Below the pieces are notes generated by a model, which worked only from the letters and a program-made list of their open reading frames with translations, made no database searches and had not been told where the DNA came from. The position numbers were made by a program, and so were the translations under genes. A stretch of 64,000 bases of DNA. It comes from an uncultured Paracoccaceae bacterium (GTDB taxonomy: Bacteria; Pseudomonadota; Alphaproteobacteria; Rhodobacterales; Rhodobacteraceae). Where the stretch lies: positions 43,128 through 107,127 of the forward strand of contig CALICM010000059.1 of NCBI GenBank assembly GCA_938049225.1. The letters run 5' to 3'. This document shows, in pieces, positions 43,983-51,451 of this stretch (position 1 is the stretch's first letter; each line of letters begins with the position of its first letter).

Positions 43983-45737
43983 ATGTCACGTCAAATGACC
44001 GGCGCACAAATGGTTGTTCAAGCCCTAAAGGATCAGGGTGTGGACACAGTATTTGGATACCCCGGCGGCGCTGTGCTTCCGATTTACGATGCGATTTTCC
44101 AGCAGAACGACATTCGCCACATCTTGGTCCGCCACGAACAAGGTGCGACCCATGCGGCCGAGGGTTATGCCCGCGCGACCGGCAAACCGGGAGTTGTTCT
44201 GGTCACCTCGGGCCCCGGCGCAACCAATGCTGTCACCGGCCTGACTGATGCGCTTATGGACAGTATTCCGCTGGTGGTTCTAACCGGTCAGGTGCCAACC
44301 TTCATGATCGGCAACGATGCTTTTCAGGAGGCGGATACGGTCGGCATCACCCGCCCATGCACCAAGCACAATTGGCTGGTCAAAGACACCGACAAGCTGT
44401 CCGAGACAATCCACCAGGCGTTTCATGTTGCGACCAGCGGGCGCCCGGGCCCGGTACTGATCGACGTCCCGAAGGACGTCCAATTCGCAACCGGCGACTA
44501 TGTGACGCCCGAAAAGTCCTCAACTGGCCATTATGCCCCCCGCACCAAGGGCGATATCGACCTGATCACCCTGACGGTGGAGGCGCTGGAAAAGGCCGAG
44601 CGCCCTGTTCTTTATTCCGGTGGCGGGGTCGTGAATTCGGGCTTGGGCGCCAGCCAGGCGCTGCGCGAGGTCGTCGCAGCAACCAATTTCCCGATCACTT
44701 CGACGCTGATGGGCCTGGGATGTTATCCGGCAAGCGGCGACAACTGGCTGGGCATGCTGGGAATGCACGGCACCTATGAAGCGAATTTGGCGATGCATGA
44801 CTGCGATTTCATGCTTTGCATCGGCGCCCGTTTCGATGATCGGATCACCGGTCGGGTCGATGCCTTTAGCCCCAACAGTTTCAAAGTCCACATCGACATC
44901 GACCCCAGTTCGATAAACAAAAACATCCATGTTGACGTGCCGATCATCGGCGATGTCGGCAGCGTCCTGGACGATATCCTGGAAGTCTGGACGGCCCGCG
45001 GTCGCAAGACCAACTCCGAGGCCGTCGCCGCATGGTGGAAACAGATCGAAACGTGGCGCGCCGTGAAATCGCTGGCCTATAAAAACTCGGACAGCGTCAT
45101 CAAACCGCAATATGCGCTGGAACGGCTCGAGGCGCTGACCAAGGGCCACGACCGCTATGTCACCACCGAAGTGGGGCAGCACCAGATGTGGGCCGCGCAG
45201 TTCATGGGGTTCGAGGATCCGCACCGCTGGATGACCTCGGGCGGGCTGGGGACGATGGGCTACGGCCTGCCCGCCAGCCTGGGCGTGCAAATCGCCCATC
45301 CCGAGGCGCTGGTGATCAATGTTGCAGGCGAAGCGTCCTGGCTGATGAATATGCAAGAAATGGGCACGGCAATGCAGTACCGCGCCCCGATCAAGCAGTT
45401 CATCCTGAACAATGAACGTCTGGGCATGGTCCGTCAGTGGCAGGAGTTGCTGCATGGTGAGCGCTATTCGTCCAGCTGGTCCGAAAGCCTGCCCGACTTT
45501 GTGAAACTGGCCGAGGCCTTTGGCTGCAAGGGCATTCGCTGTGACAACCCCGCCGATCTGGACGAAGCAATCCTTGAGATGCTGGCCTATGACGGGCCGG
45601 TGATCTTTGACTGCCTGGTCGAGAAGCACGAGAATTGCTTCCCGATGATCCCGTCGGGCAAGGCCCATAACGAGATGCTCTTGGGCGAGGCCAGCACACA
45701 GGATGCGATTGATGTCAGCGGCGCGGTACTGGTTTAA
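43983..45737 (+). CDS. ilvI: Acetolactate synthase large subunit
   Basis: Thiamine diphosphate enzyme of 584 residues that makes acetolactate and acetohydroxybutyrate in branched-chain amino acid synthesis. The catalytic Glu lies in HEQGATHAAEGYARA and the ThDP-metal motif GEASWLMNMQEMGTA has the usual form, with FAD region RFDDRITG. A GGAG ribosome site precedes the ATG. It is preceded by a leader-peptide attenuator and followed by an overlapping sulfotransferase gene and ilvH. Also commonly annotated ilvB. Confidence 0.96.
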   Translation: MSRQMTGAQMVVQALKDQGVDTVFGYPGGAVLPIYDAIFQQNDIRHILVRHEQGATHAAEGYARATGKPGVVLVTSGPGATNAVTGLTDALMDSIPLVVLTGQVPTFMIGNDAFQEADTVGITRPCTKHNWLVKDTDKLSETIHQAFHVATSGRPGPVLIDVPKDVQFATGDYVTPEKSSTGHYAPRTKGDIDLITLTVEALEKAERPVLYSGGGVVNSGLGASQALREVVAATNFPITSTLMGLGCYPASGDNWLGMLGMHGTYEANLAMHDCDFMLCIGARFDDRITGRVDAFSPNSFKVHIDIDPSSINKNIHVDVPIIGDVGSVLDDILEVWTARGRKTNSEAVAAWWKQIETWRAVKSLAYKNSDSVIKPQYALERLEALTKGHDRYVTTEVGQHQMWAAQFMGFEDPHRWMTSGGLGTMGYGLPASLGVQIAHPEALVINVAGEASWLMNMQEMGTAMQYRAPIKQFILNNERLGMVRQWQELLHGERYSSSWSESLPDFVKLAEAFGCKGIRCDNPADLDEAILEMLAYDGPVIFDCLVEKHENCFPMIPSGKAHNEMLLGEASTQDAIDVSGAVLV

Positions 45738-46554
45738 CACTCGTCGGAAAGCTGCTGACCCCTTTGGCTTTTTTAGCTATGGGATGACCAAGTGCGGCTC
45801 GACCCTGGCCTTTCAATTGGCCAGGGTTGCACTGATCCAAGCAGGGTTCGAACAGCCGCTGATCCCTTTTCCCAACCGGGTTGCCAGCCGCAAGATCAAC
45901 TTCACCGGCATGTTCGACGCAGCCCATGTTGCGGTGCTGCGCGAGTTCGTCGACACGCTGGGCCATCCGGTCGTTATCAAGACCCATAATCGCCCCGATC
46001 TGCCCTTGGTCCGGTTGGTCGAGACGGGCGAGGCGCGGGCCCATGCGGTGTTCCGCGACCCCCGCGACATGGCCCTTTCGCTGCTCGACAGCGGCGCGGC
46101 CAATCGCGCCGCTGGGCGCCCGGCCTTTACCGAGTTCGAGACCCTGACTGACACAATTGCGGGCATCCAAAATCAGATGGACAGCCTGTCCGCCTGGCTG
46201 CAACTGCCCGGCGTACGCCCGCTGCCCTATAACCGCCTGGCGTTCGAGACCGAAGCCGCCACGGCCGAGATCTTGGAGCATCTGGGCATCGATGGAGAGC
46301 CCAAGCGGATTGTCCGCCGCGTTCTGAGGCGCGAGTTCACCCAAAAAAACAAGGGCCTGCGCGATCGCCACAAAACCGAAATGTCGGCCGCGGACAGCGC
46401 GCTCTTCGCCGACACCTTTGCGCCCTTCTTCGCGCATTTGGCCGATCCGGCCCGCCCAGCCCAACACCTGCCCCCGGGTACGCTGCTTTATCGCGGGGTG
46501 GACAGCGCCGACCTTTCAACGCAAAACTCCGCGACCAGTGAACAGAAAGCCTGA
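45703..46554 (+). CDS. Sulfotransferase-like protein located between ilvI and ilvH
   Basis: Protein of 283 residues with a sulfotransferase fold pattern. The phosphosulfate loop appears as GMTKCGSTLAFQL at about 27-39 (KxGST type), and the 3'-phosphate-binding motif as VFRDPRDMALSLLDSG. No signal peptide. It overlaps the end of ilvI by 35 bases (or 26 if the second ATG, at 45712, is used) and ends 5 bases before ilvH, so it is transcribed and attenuated with them. The acceptor is unknown. Why a sulfotransferase is made with acetolactate synthase is unclear. Confidence 0.8.
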   Translation: MRLMSAARYWFNTRRKAADPFGFFSYGMTKCGSTLAFQLARVALIQAGFEQPLIPFPNRVASRKINFTGMFDAAHVAVLREFVDTLGHPVVIKTHNRPDLPLVRLVETGEARAHAVFRDPRDMALSLLDSGAANRAAGRPAFTEFETLTDTIAGIQNQMDSLSAWLQLPGVRPLPYNRLAFETEAATAEILEHLGIDGEPKRIVRRVLRREFTQKNKGLRDRHKTEMSAADSALFADTFAPFFAHLADPARPAQHLPPGTLLYRGVDSADLSTQNSATSEQKA

Positions 46555-46559
46555 AACTC

Positions 46560-47120
46560 ATGAACGCACTTGCCATCAAAAAGGGATCCAGCGGCAAAAG
46601 CGCTTATAATCTGCGCAATCCGCTGGGAGATCATCAAGAAACCCACACATTAACGGTGCTTGTCGACAACGAAGCCGGGGTTCTGGCACGGGTGATCGGG
46701 CTGTTCTCGGGGCGGGGGTATAACATCGACAGTCTGACCGTGGCCGAGGTTGACCATCTTGGGCATCGCTCGCGGATTACCGTGGTCACCACCGGCACGC
46801 CGGCCGTGATCGAGCAGATCAAAGCGCAGTTGGAGCGGATGGTGCCCGTCTATGCGGTGAACGATCTGACGGTCGAAGGTCAGTCGGTCGAGCGGGAGTT
46901 GGCGCTTGTCAAAGTAACCGGCGCGGGCGAGAAGCGGGTCGAAGCGATGCGAACCTCGGAAGTGTTTCGCGCCCGGGTGGTCGACTCGACCCTGGAAAGC
47001 TTTGTGTTCGAGATCACCGGGACACCAGAGAAAATCGATGCTTTCGTCGACCTGATGCGCCCTCTGGGCCTTGAGGAAATCGCCCGCACCGGTGTGGCAG
47101 CCATCGCGCGGGGGGCCTGA
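46560..47120 (+). CDS. ilvH: Acetolactate synthase regulatory (small) subunit
   Basis: Protein of 186 residues. The N-terminal ACT domain (about 28-105) reads HTLTVLVDNEAGVLARVIGLFSGRGYNIDSLTV, the valine-binding part, followed by the C-terminal small-subunit domain. It activates the large subunit and confers feedback inhibition by valine. It is separated from ilvI by a sulfotransferase gene. Confidence 0.95.
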   Translation: MNALAIKKGSSGKSAYNLRNPLGDHQETHTLTVLVDNEAGVLARVIGLFSGRGYNIDSLTVAEVDHLGHRSRITVVTTGTPAVIEQIKAQLERMVPVYAVNDLTVEGQSVERELALVKVTGAGEKRVEAMRTSEVFRARVVDSTLESFVFEITGTPEKIDAFVDLMRPLGLEEIARTGVAAIARGA

Positions 47121-47658
47121 AAGGCCGACGACACCAGACCATCACCGGTCTCAACTTATGGCGAAACACATGTGGTGACGTGCCAACGGCCCGATAGAGA
47201 CGGCGGGGCGACCACAAGGCTCTGAGCGGACGGGTCAGAGCATCAACACCCCATCCTGTGCGGCAACCACCGCCTGCGCGGTCCGCAGCATTCGATGGCA
47301 TGGCAACACCTCGAGTGGTTGGTCATTGCCCAGCGATCAGCGCCGAGGTTTGCGGTCCTCCCAGAGCACCGTGTTTAAACTCGCCGATGGTGACTGTCCG
47401 CAACCCTGCAGCTCCCATTCCAGTGTCCAAGTGTGTTCCAACTCTAAAACCGCCTCGGCGATCACGGTCCCGTCCGCGCACAGGACCCGACGGCAACCGT
47501 GAACATTTCGCCCACACTGGCGACCGAGGTTTGTCAGCCGAAATCATCCTTTGGGCTGACCTCAACAAACTCAATCGCACGCATACCAAGCCCCGGCATA
47601 GCATAGCGGCGGCGGCGAGAGGACCGATCCGCTAAAAATAGTTAGCATCCGCAAAGGG
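47121..47658. other. Gene-free stretch with possible decayed gene
   Basis: About 540 bases between ilvH and the XRE-cupin gene contain no intact gene. On the minus strand around 47330-47600 there are protein-like pieces (MRAIEFVEVSPKDDFG, and in a neighbouring frame ADGTVIAEAVLELEHTWTLE), but these are broken by stops and a frame change. They may be a decayed gene. No RNA gene or repeat was recognised. Both outer ends could hold terminators, but none is clear. Confidence 0.4.
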
Positions 47659-48288
47659 TTAAGCGGCGCTGGTGACCCAAAGGATGACCGCGTCATCCTC
47701 GCTGACTGTGATCACATTGTGCCCCATCGCGGCGTCGTAATAGGCGCTGTCGCCCCGACGCAGTTTTATTGGGGCATAGAACTCGGTATAAAATTCGACA
47801 ACGCCGGACAGCACATAGAGGAACTCCTCGCCATCGTGCCGGACCCATCCGTCGAAATCGTCGAAGCGTCGGGCGCGGACAATCGCGCGATAGGGTAACA
47901 TCTGTTTGCCGCGCAGATCGGTCGCCAACATCTCGTGCTCGTAGGTCGCCGTGGGATGGGCCACACCTTCGCCTGCGCGGGTGATCGCCCGGCGCGCCAT
48001 CACGCGATCCGACTTCGGTGGCGTGAACAACTGCGGGACCGAGATCCCCAGGCCCTGCGCCAGTTTGCGCACCGCCTCGAACGTTGGGGACATTTGGTCG
48101 TTCTCGATCTTGGACAGGGTCGAACGCGCGAGCCCCGCCTTCTGCGCCGCCTGTTCCAACGTCCATTTGCGCGCCTTGCGCAAGTCGCGCACCCGTTTGC
48201 CCAGGTCCAGCGCCTCGACCGGGGCCTCTTCCGTGGCCCCCTCGCGGGTGATGCGCAACAGGGATTGAAGCTGGTCTTCCTTGGCCAT
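47659..48288 (-). CDS. XRE family regulator with C-terminal cupin domain
   Basis: Regulator of 209 residues. The helix-turn-helix is at about 30-62 (LRKARKWTLEQAAQKAGLARSTLSKIENDQMSP), followed by a cupin sensor domain at about 120-205 (HDGEEFLYVLSGVVEFY, RRGDSAYYDAAMGH). This architecture is common in regulators of amine and amino-acid catabolism such as PuuR. Start ATG at 48288 has AAGGAAA 8 bases upstream; a further ATG at 48324 is possible. It diverges from the acyl-CoA ligase gene 54 bases away and probably regulates that operon. Confidence 0.9.
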   Translation of the reverse strand: MAKEDQLQSLLRITREGATEEAPVEALDLGKRVRDLRKARKWTLEQAAQKAGLARSTLSKIENDQMSPTFEAVRKLAQGLGISVPQLFTPPKSDRVMARRAITRAGEGVAHPTATYEHEMLATDLRGKQMLPYRAIVRARRFDDFDGWVRHDGEEFLYVLSGVVEFYTEFYAPIKLRRGDSAYYDAAMGHNVITVSEDDAVILWVTSAA

Positions 48289-48342
48289 CGACGGGGTTTC
48301 CTTTGCACGGTATGACGCATTCATACGGCAGGACCCCAAAGC

Positions 48343-49869
48343 ATGGCAACCAATCCCCCCAAAGCGCTGTTCGATGCAGGTCCGTTTCTCAGGGTCCCGC
48401 GTCCGTTCAACTTGGCCGATCACACGCTGCGCATGGGGCGCAAGAGCCCGGACAAATGCGCGCTCGAGGTGATCACCGCCCCGGGTGAGATCGCCGAGGC
48501 GTGGCGGTTCGCGGATCTTGAGGCCGCCATACGCGGCACGATGACCGGCCTGACCCAGGCCGGGTTGCGCCCAGGGGATCGGCTGCTTTTGCGCCTGGGG
48601 CATAGTGTCGATTTCCCGATCCTGTTCTTTGCCGCCACCGGGTTGGGCGCCCTGCCTGTCCCGACCTCGCCGCAATGGACCGCGCCAGAGGTCGCGGCGG
48701 CTGTGGCCCTCCTCACGCCACGACTGACCGCGACAGCACATGGGATCCCCCCCGGCCCAAGCCCGCATATAGCACCCGCCGATTACCGTTCTTGGCGCGC
48801 CCTGCCGCCCGCAGAATTTGCGCTGACACAGCCGGATGACCCCGCCTATATCGTGTTCACCTCAGGCACCGGGGGCACCCCCAAGGCCGTTGTGCATGCC
48901 CATCGCGCGGGCTGGGCGCGCCGGATGATGTGGCGCGACTGGATGGATCTGCGCCCTAGCGACCGTGTGCTGCATGCCGGTGCCTTCAATTGGACCTATA
49001 CCCTGGGGACCGGCCTGACCGACCCTTGGGCGGCGGGGGCCACGTCACTGATCTATGCGGGCCCCGCAGATCGCACCGTCTGGCTGCAACTGATCCGACA
49101 ACACCGGGCAACGCTTTTTGCTGCGGCACCGGGCGTCTTTCGCCAGATGCTTGACACGTCCGCAGACAGCGGGAACTGGGGCGACCTGCGCCATGGCCTC
49201 AGCGCCGGCGATGCGCTGCCGGACCGGTTGCAAGCTGCCTGGAGGACGGCCACGGGCACGCCGATCTACCAAGCTTTGGGCATGTCCGAGGTGTCGACTT
49301 ATGCCTCAACCTCCCCACATGGCGCCGCGCTGCGCCCCCAACGCGGGCGCCGTGTCGCCATTCTGGATGACATGCACCAAATCGCACCACCCAACGCCCC
49401 CGGCCTGCTGGCCGTTTCGCACCGGGATCCGGGCCTGATGCTGGGCTATTGGCGCGGCGCGGATCAACCGCCTGAACTGCCGCTGCATAGCGAATGGTTC
49501 CCCACCGGGGACCGCGCACGGATGACCCCAGACGGGGCGTTGACTCATCTGGGCCGCGCCGATGATCTGATGAACGCCCAAGGCTATCGCGTGTCACCGC
49601 GCGAGGTGGAAACCGTTCTGCTGGACCACCCCAACGTGACCGAGGCCGCCGTCTTGGAGGTGGAGGTTCGCCCGGATGTGACCATCATCGCGGCCTTTGT
49701 CGTGGCACCAAATGTGACGGCCCAGACGCTGCGCGCCCATTGCGAAAGCCGCCTGGCCCGCTACAAATGCCCCAAGGCGTTCTATCTTCGCCCGGCCCTG
49801 CCCCGCACCGCGACGGGCAAGGTCCTCAAACGCAGCCTGCGCGACAGCGTGGAAAGGACAGACCCATGA
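48343..49869 (+). CDS. AMP-dependent acyl-CoA synthetase/ligase
   Basis: Adenylate-forming enzyme of 508 residues that activates a carboxylate to its CoA thioester. The P-loop is VFTSGTGGTPKAVVH; the late TGDRARMTPDGALTHLGRADDLMNAQGYRVSP and the terminal TATGKVLK with the catalytic Lys are present. Within the family it looks closest to benzoate- and short aryl-CoA ligases, though the substrate is unconfirmed. It overlaps the DsbA-like gene by 4 bases (ATGA). Divergent XRE-cupin regulator upstream. Confidence 0.92.
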   Translation: MATNPPKALFDAGPFLRVPRPFNLADHTLRMGRKSPDKCALEVITAPGEIAEAWRFADLEAAIRGTMTGLTQAGLRPGDRLLLRLGHSVDFPILFFAATGLGALPVPTSPQWTAPEVAAAVALLTPRLTATAHGIPPGPSPHIAPADYRSWRALPPAEFALTQPDDPAYIVFTSGTGGTPKAVVHAHRAGWARRMMWRDWMDLRPSDRVLHAGAFNWTYTLGTGLTDPWAAGATSLIYAGPADRTVWLQLIRQHRATLFAAAPGVFRQMLDTSADSGNWGDLRHGLSAGDALPDRLQAAWRTATGTPIYQALGMSEVSTYASTSPHGAALRPQRGRRVAILDDMHQIAPPNAPGLLAVSHRDPGLMLGYWRGADQPPELPLHSEWFPTGDRARMTPDGALTHLGRADDLMNAQGYRVSPREVETVLLDHPNVTEAAVLEVEVRPDVTIIAAFVVAPNVTAQTLRAHCESRLARYKCPKAFYLRPALPRTATGKVLKRSLRDSVERTDP

Positions 49870-50519
49870 CCACGACGCTCGACATCATCTCGGATCCGAT
49901 CTGCCCTTGGTGCTATATTGGCAAGGTCAAGCTGGATCGCGCGCTCGAGGCCCGCCCTGATCACCCTTTTGACATCCGCTGGACCCCGTTCCAACTGAAC
50001 CCCGAGATGCCACGCGAGGGGATGGACCGCACTGCTTATCTTGAAAAGAAGTTCGGCGGCCCCGACGGCGCCCGCCAGGTTTATGGCCGGATCGAGAGCA
50101 TCGCTTTGGACGCGGGCCTGGACATCGACTTTTCGCGGATATCCCGCACCCCCAACACGCTGGACGCGCACCGCCTGTTGCGCTGGGCCGGGGTCGAGGG
50201 GCGGCAACCCATGGTCGCCAATCAGCTGTTCCACCGCTATTTCAAACTGGGCCAGGATATCAGCGACCCAGCGGTGTTGATCGATGTGGCCAAGACCGCC
50301 GGTCTGGACGCCCCTGCGATCGCCCGGCTTCTGGCCGGTGATGCAGACCTGGCCGAGGTTCAATCCGAGGACACAAAAGCGCGCGAGATGGGCGTCACCG
50401 GCGTGCCCACCTTTCTGATCGGCGGCAAATACGTGGTGACCGGCGCACAGGAGACGGAAACCTGGGGGCGCATCATCGACGAGTTGATCGAGAAAACCAA
50501 AGAGCTGATGGCCCAGTGA
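49866..50519 (+). CDS. DsbA family oxidoreductase (FrnE-like)
   Basis: Thioredoxin-fold protein of 217 residues with active site CPWC (DPICPWCYIGK) near residue 13 and a cis-proline loop in GVTGVPTFLIGG. No signal peptide, so it is cytoplasmic, like FrnE or 2-hydroxychromene-2-carboxylate isomerase relatives. It overlaps the ligase gene and the next gene by 4 bases each, forming a coupled set. A role in handling a CoA-ester-derived or polyketide-like compound is possible but unproven. Confidence 0.9.
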   Translation: MTTTLDIISDPICPWCYIGKVKLDRALEARPDHPFDIRWTPFQLNPEMPREGMDRTAYLEKKFGGPDGARQVYGRIESIALDAGLDIDFSRISRTPNTLDAHRLLRWAGVEGRQPMVANQLFHRYFKLGQDISDPAVLIDVAKTAGLDAPAIARLLAGDADLAEVQSEDTKAREMGVTGVPTFLIGGKYVVTGAQETETWGRIIDELIEKTKELMAQ

Positions 50520-51001
50520 TCACAGCGCATCTGCCAGCGGGATACCTGCTGGCCACGGCGGGAAACGCGCGCGGGCTTACGGCCCTTGGGGCATGCTTGC
50601 TGGGGTCAATTTTTCCCGATCTCGATCTGATATGGTTCTATCTGATCGACAATCGTCAGTTTCATCATCACCTCTATTGGGTCCACATACCTGGGTTCTG
50701 GCTGCCATTGGCCGCGACACTTTATGGCACGGCATATTTGGCAGGCCAAAGAATACCCGCCCCAGTTGGGTGGTTCCTGTGTGGGATCGTACTTCACATC
50801 GCGCTAGACAGTATCGCTGGCGGTGTCGCCTGGCTCTGGCCGTTTAGCGACACTGTTTATACAATGGTAACGGTGCCCGCCAGCCAGCCGCACTGGCTTT
50901 TGTCCTTTCTCTTGCACTGGACGTTCACGCTCGAACTTCTGATATGGGCTGCTTTTGGTATGCTCTGGTTTTCCAAAAGGCGGCGCCCCAAGCGCGTGTA
51001 G
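50516..51001 (+). CDS. YdjM/DUF457-type membrane-bound metal-dependent hydrolase
   Basis: Membrane protein of 161 residues. It has the family layout of an early HLPAGY, an acidic FPDLDLIWF and a histidine cluster (QFHHHLYWVHIP), followed by helices with HIALDS. This is the pattern of YdjM-type predicted metal-dependent hydrolases. It starts at GTG 50516, overlapping the DsbA-like stop. Function not known in detail. Confidence 0.78.
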   Translation: MITAHLPAGYLLATAGNARGLTALGACLLGSIFPDLDLIWFYLIDNRQFHHHLYWVHIPGFWLPLAATLYGTAYLAGQRIPAPVGWFLCGIVLHIALDSIAGGVAWLWPFSDTVYTMVTVPASQPHWLLSFLLHWTFTLELLIWAAFGMLWFSKRRRPKRV

Positions 51002-51214
51002 CCAGATTGCCCGCCAGGCAACAGGTGAGGGTATCAAAGCCACGAATTCAGTTGCATGGGTCTGCGCCCTAAATCCGACACCAATTCTAAAGGTTAAACT
51101 GTCGGTTTTATATCAGTTCTTTACCAGTCCGCCGCGCATACCCGTCAATGTTCTTTTTACATTCCCGCGAGATTAATGCCTTCGCTTTAAAACAAGAACA
51201 GACTGGATTGCGCC

Positions 51215-51451
51215 ATGAAGAAACTCCTCCCCGTTTTGATGATTTCCGCTGCTGTGACCGGCTGCACTTCGCCCGGAGTTGACGTTTCCAAAAGCCCAGC
51301 CGGCGGTCTGCCCGGCGACTTCGCGGTGTGTTCTCAAAACATCGATGATGCATGCCCTGCCCAGGTCCGCGCACCCACCCGCGCCGACGCGGTTTCGACC
51401 ATGCCAAAGGCGGCGAGCACAATGACGCGGATGTTTCGCGGGCTGTTCTAA
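51215..51451 (+). CDS. Small lipoprotein of unknown function
   Basis: Protein of 78 residues with a lipoprotein signal: MKKLLPVLMISAAVTGC, where VTGC is the lipobox. The mature part has Cys-containing and Ala/Thr-rich segments with no recognised domain. It ends with an overlap of 4 bases against the stop of the convergent mfd gene. Promoter region 51002-51214 (about 210 bases) is AT-richer than its surroundings. Confidence 0.72.
   Translation: MKKLLPVLMISAAVTGCTSPGVDVSKSPAGGLPGDFAVCSQNIDDACPAQVRAPTRADAVSTMPKAASTMTRMFRGLF

Noticed and set aside
44520..45740. 406-residue minus-strand frame opposite ilvI
   Set aside because: Antisense shadow; ilvI is unmistakable.
47258..47635. 125-residue plus-strand frame in the gap after ilvH
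   Set aside because: Pro/Arg/Ser-rich, no ribosome site, no similarity; better explained as a chance frame.
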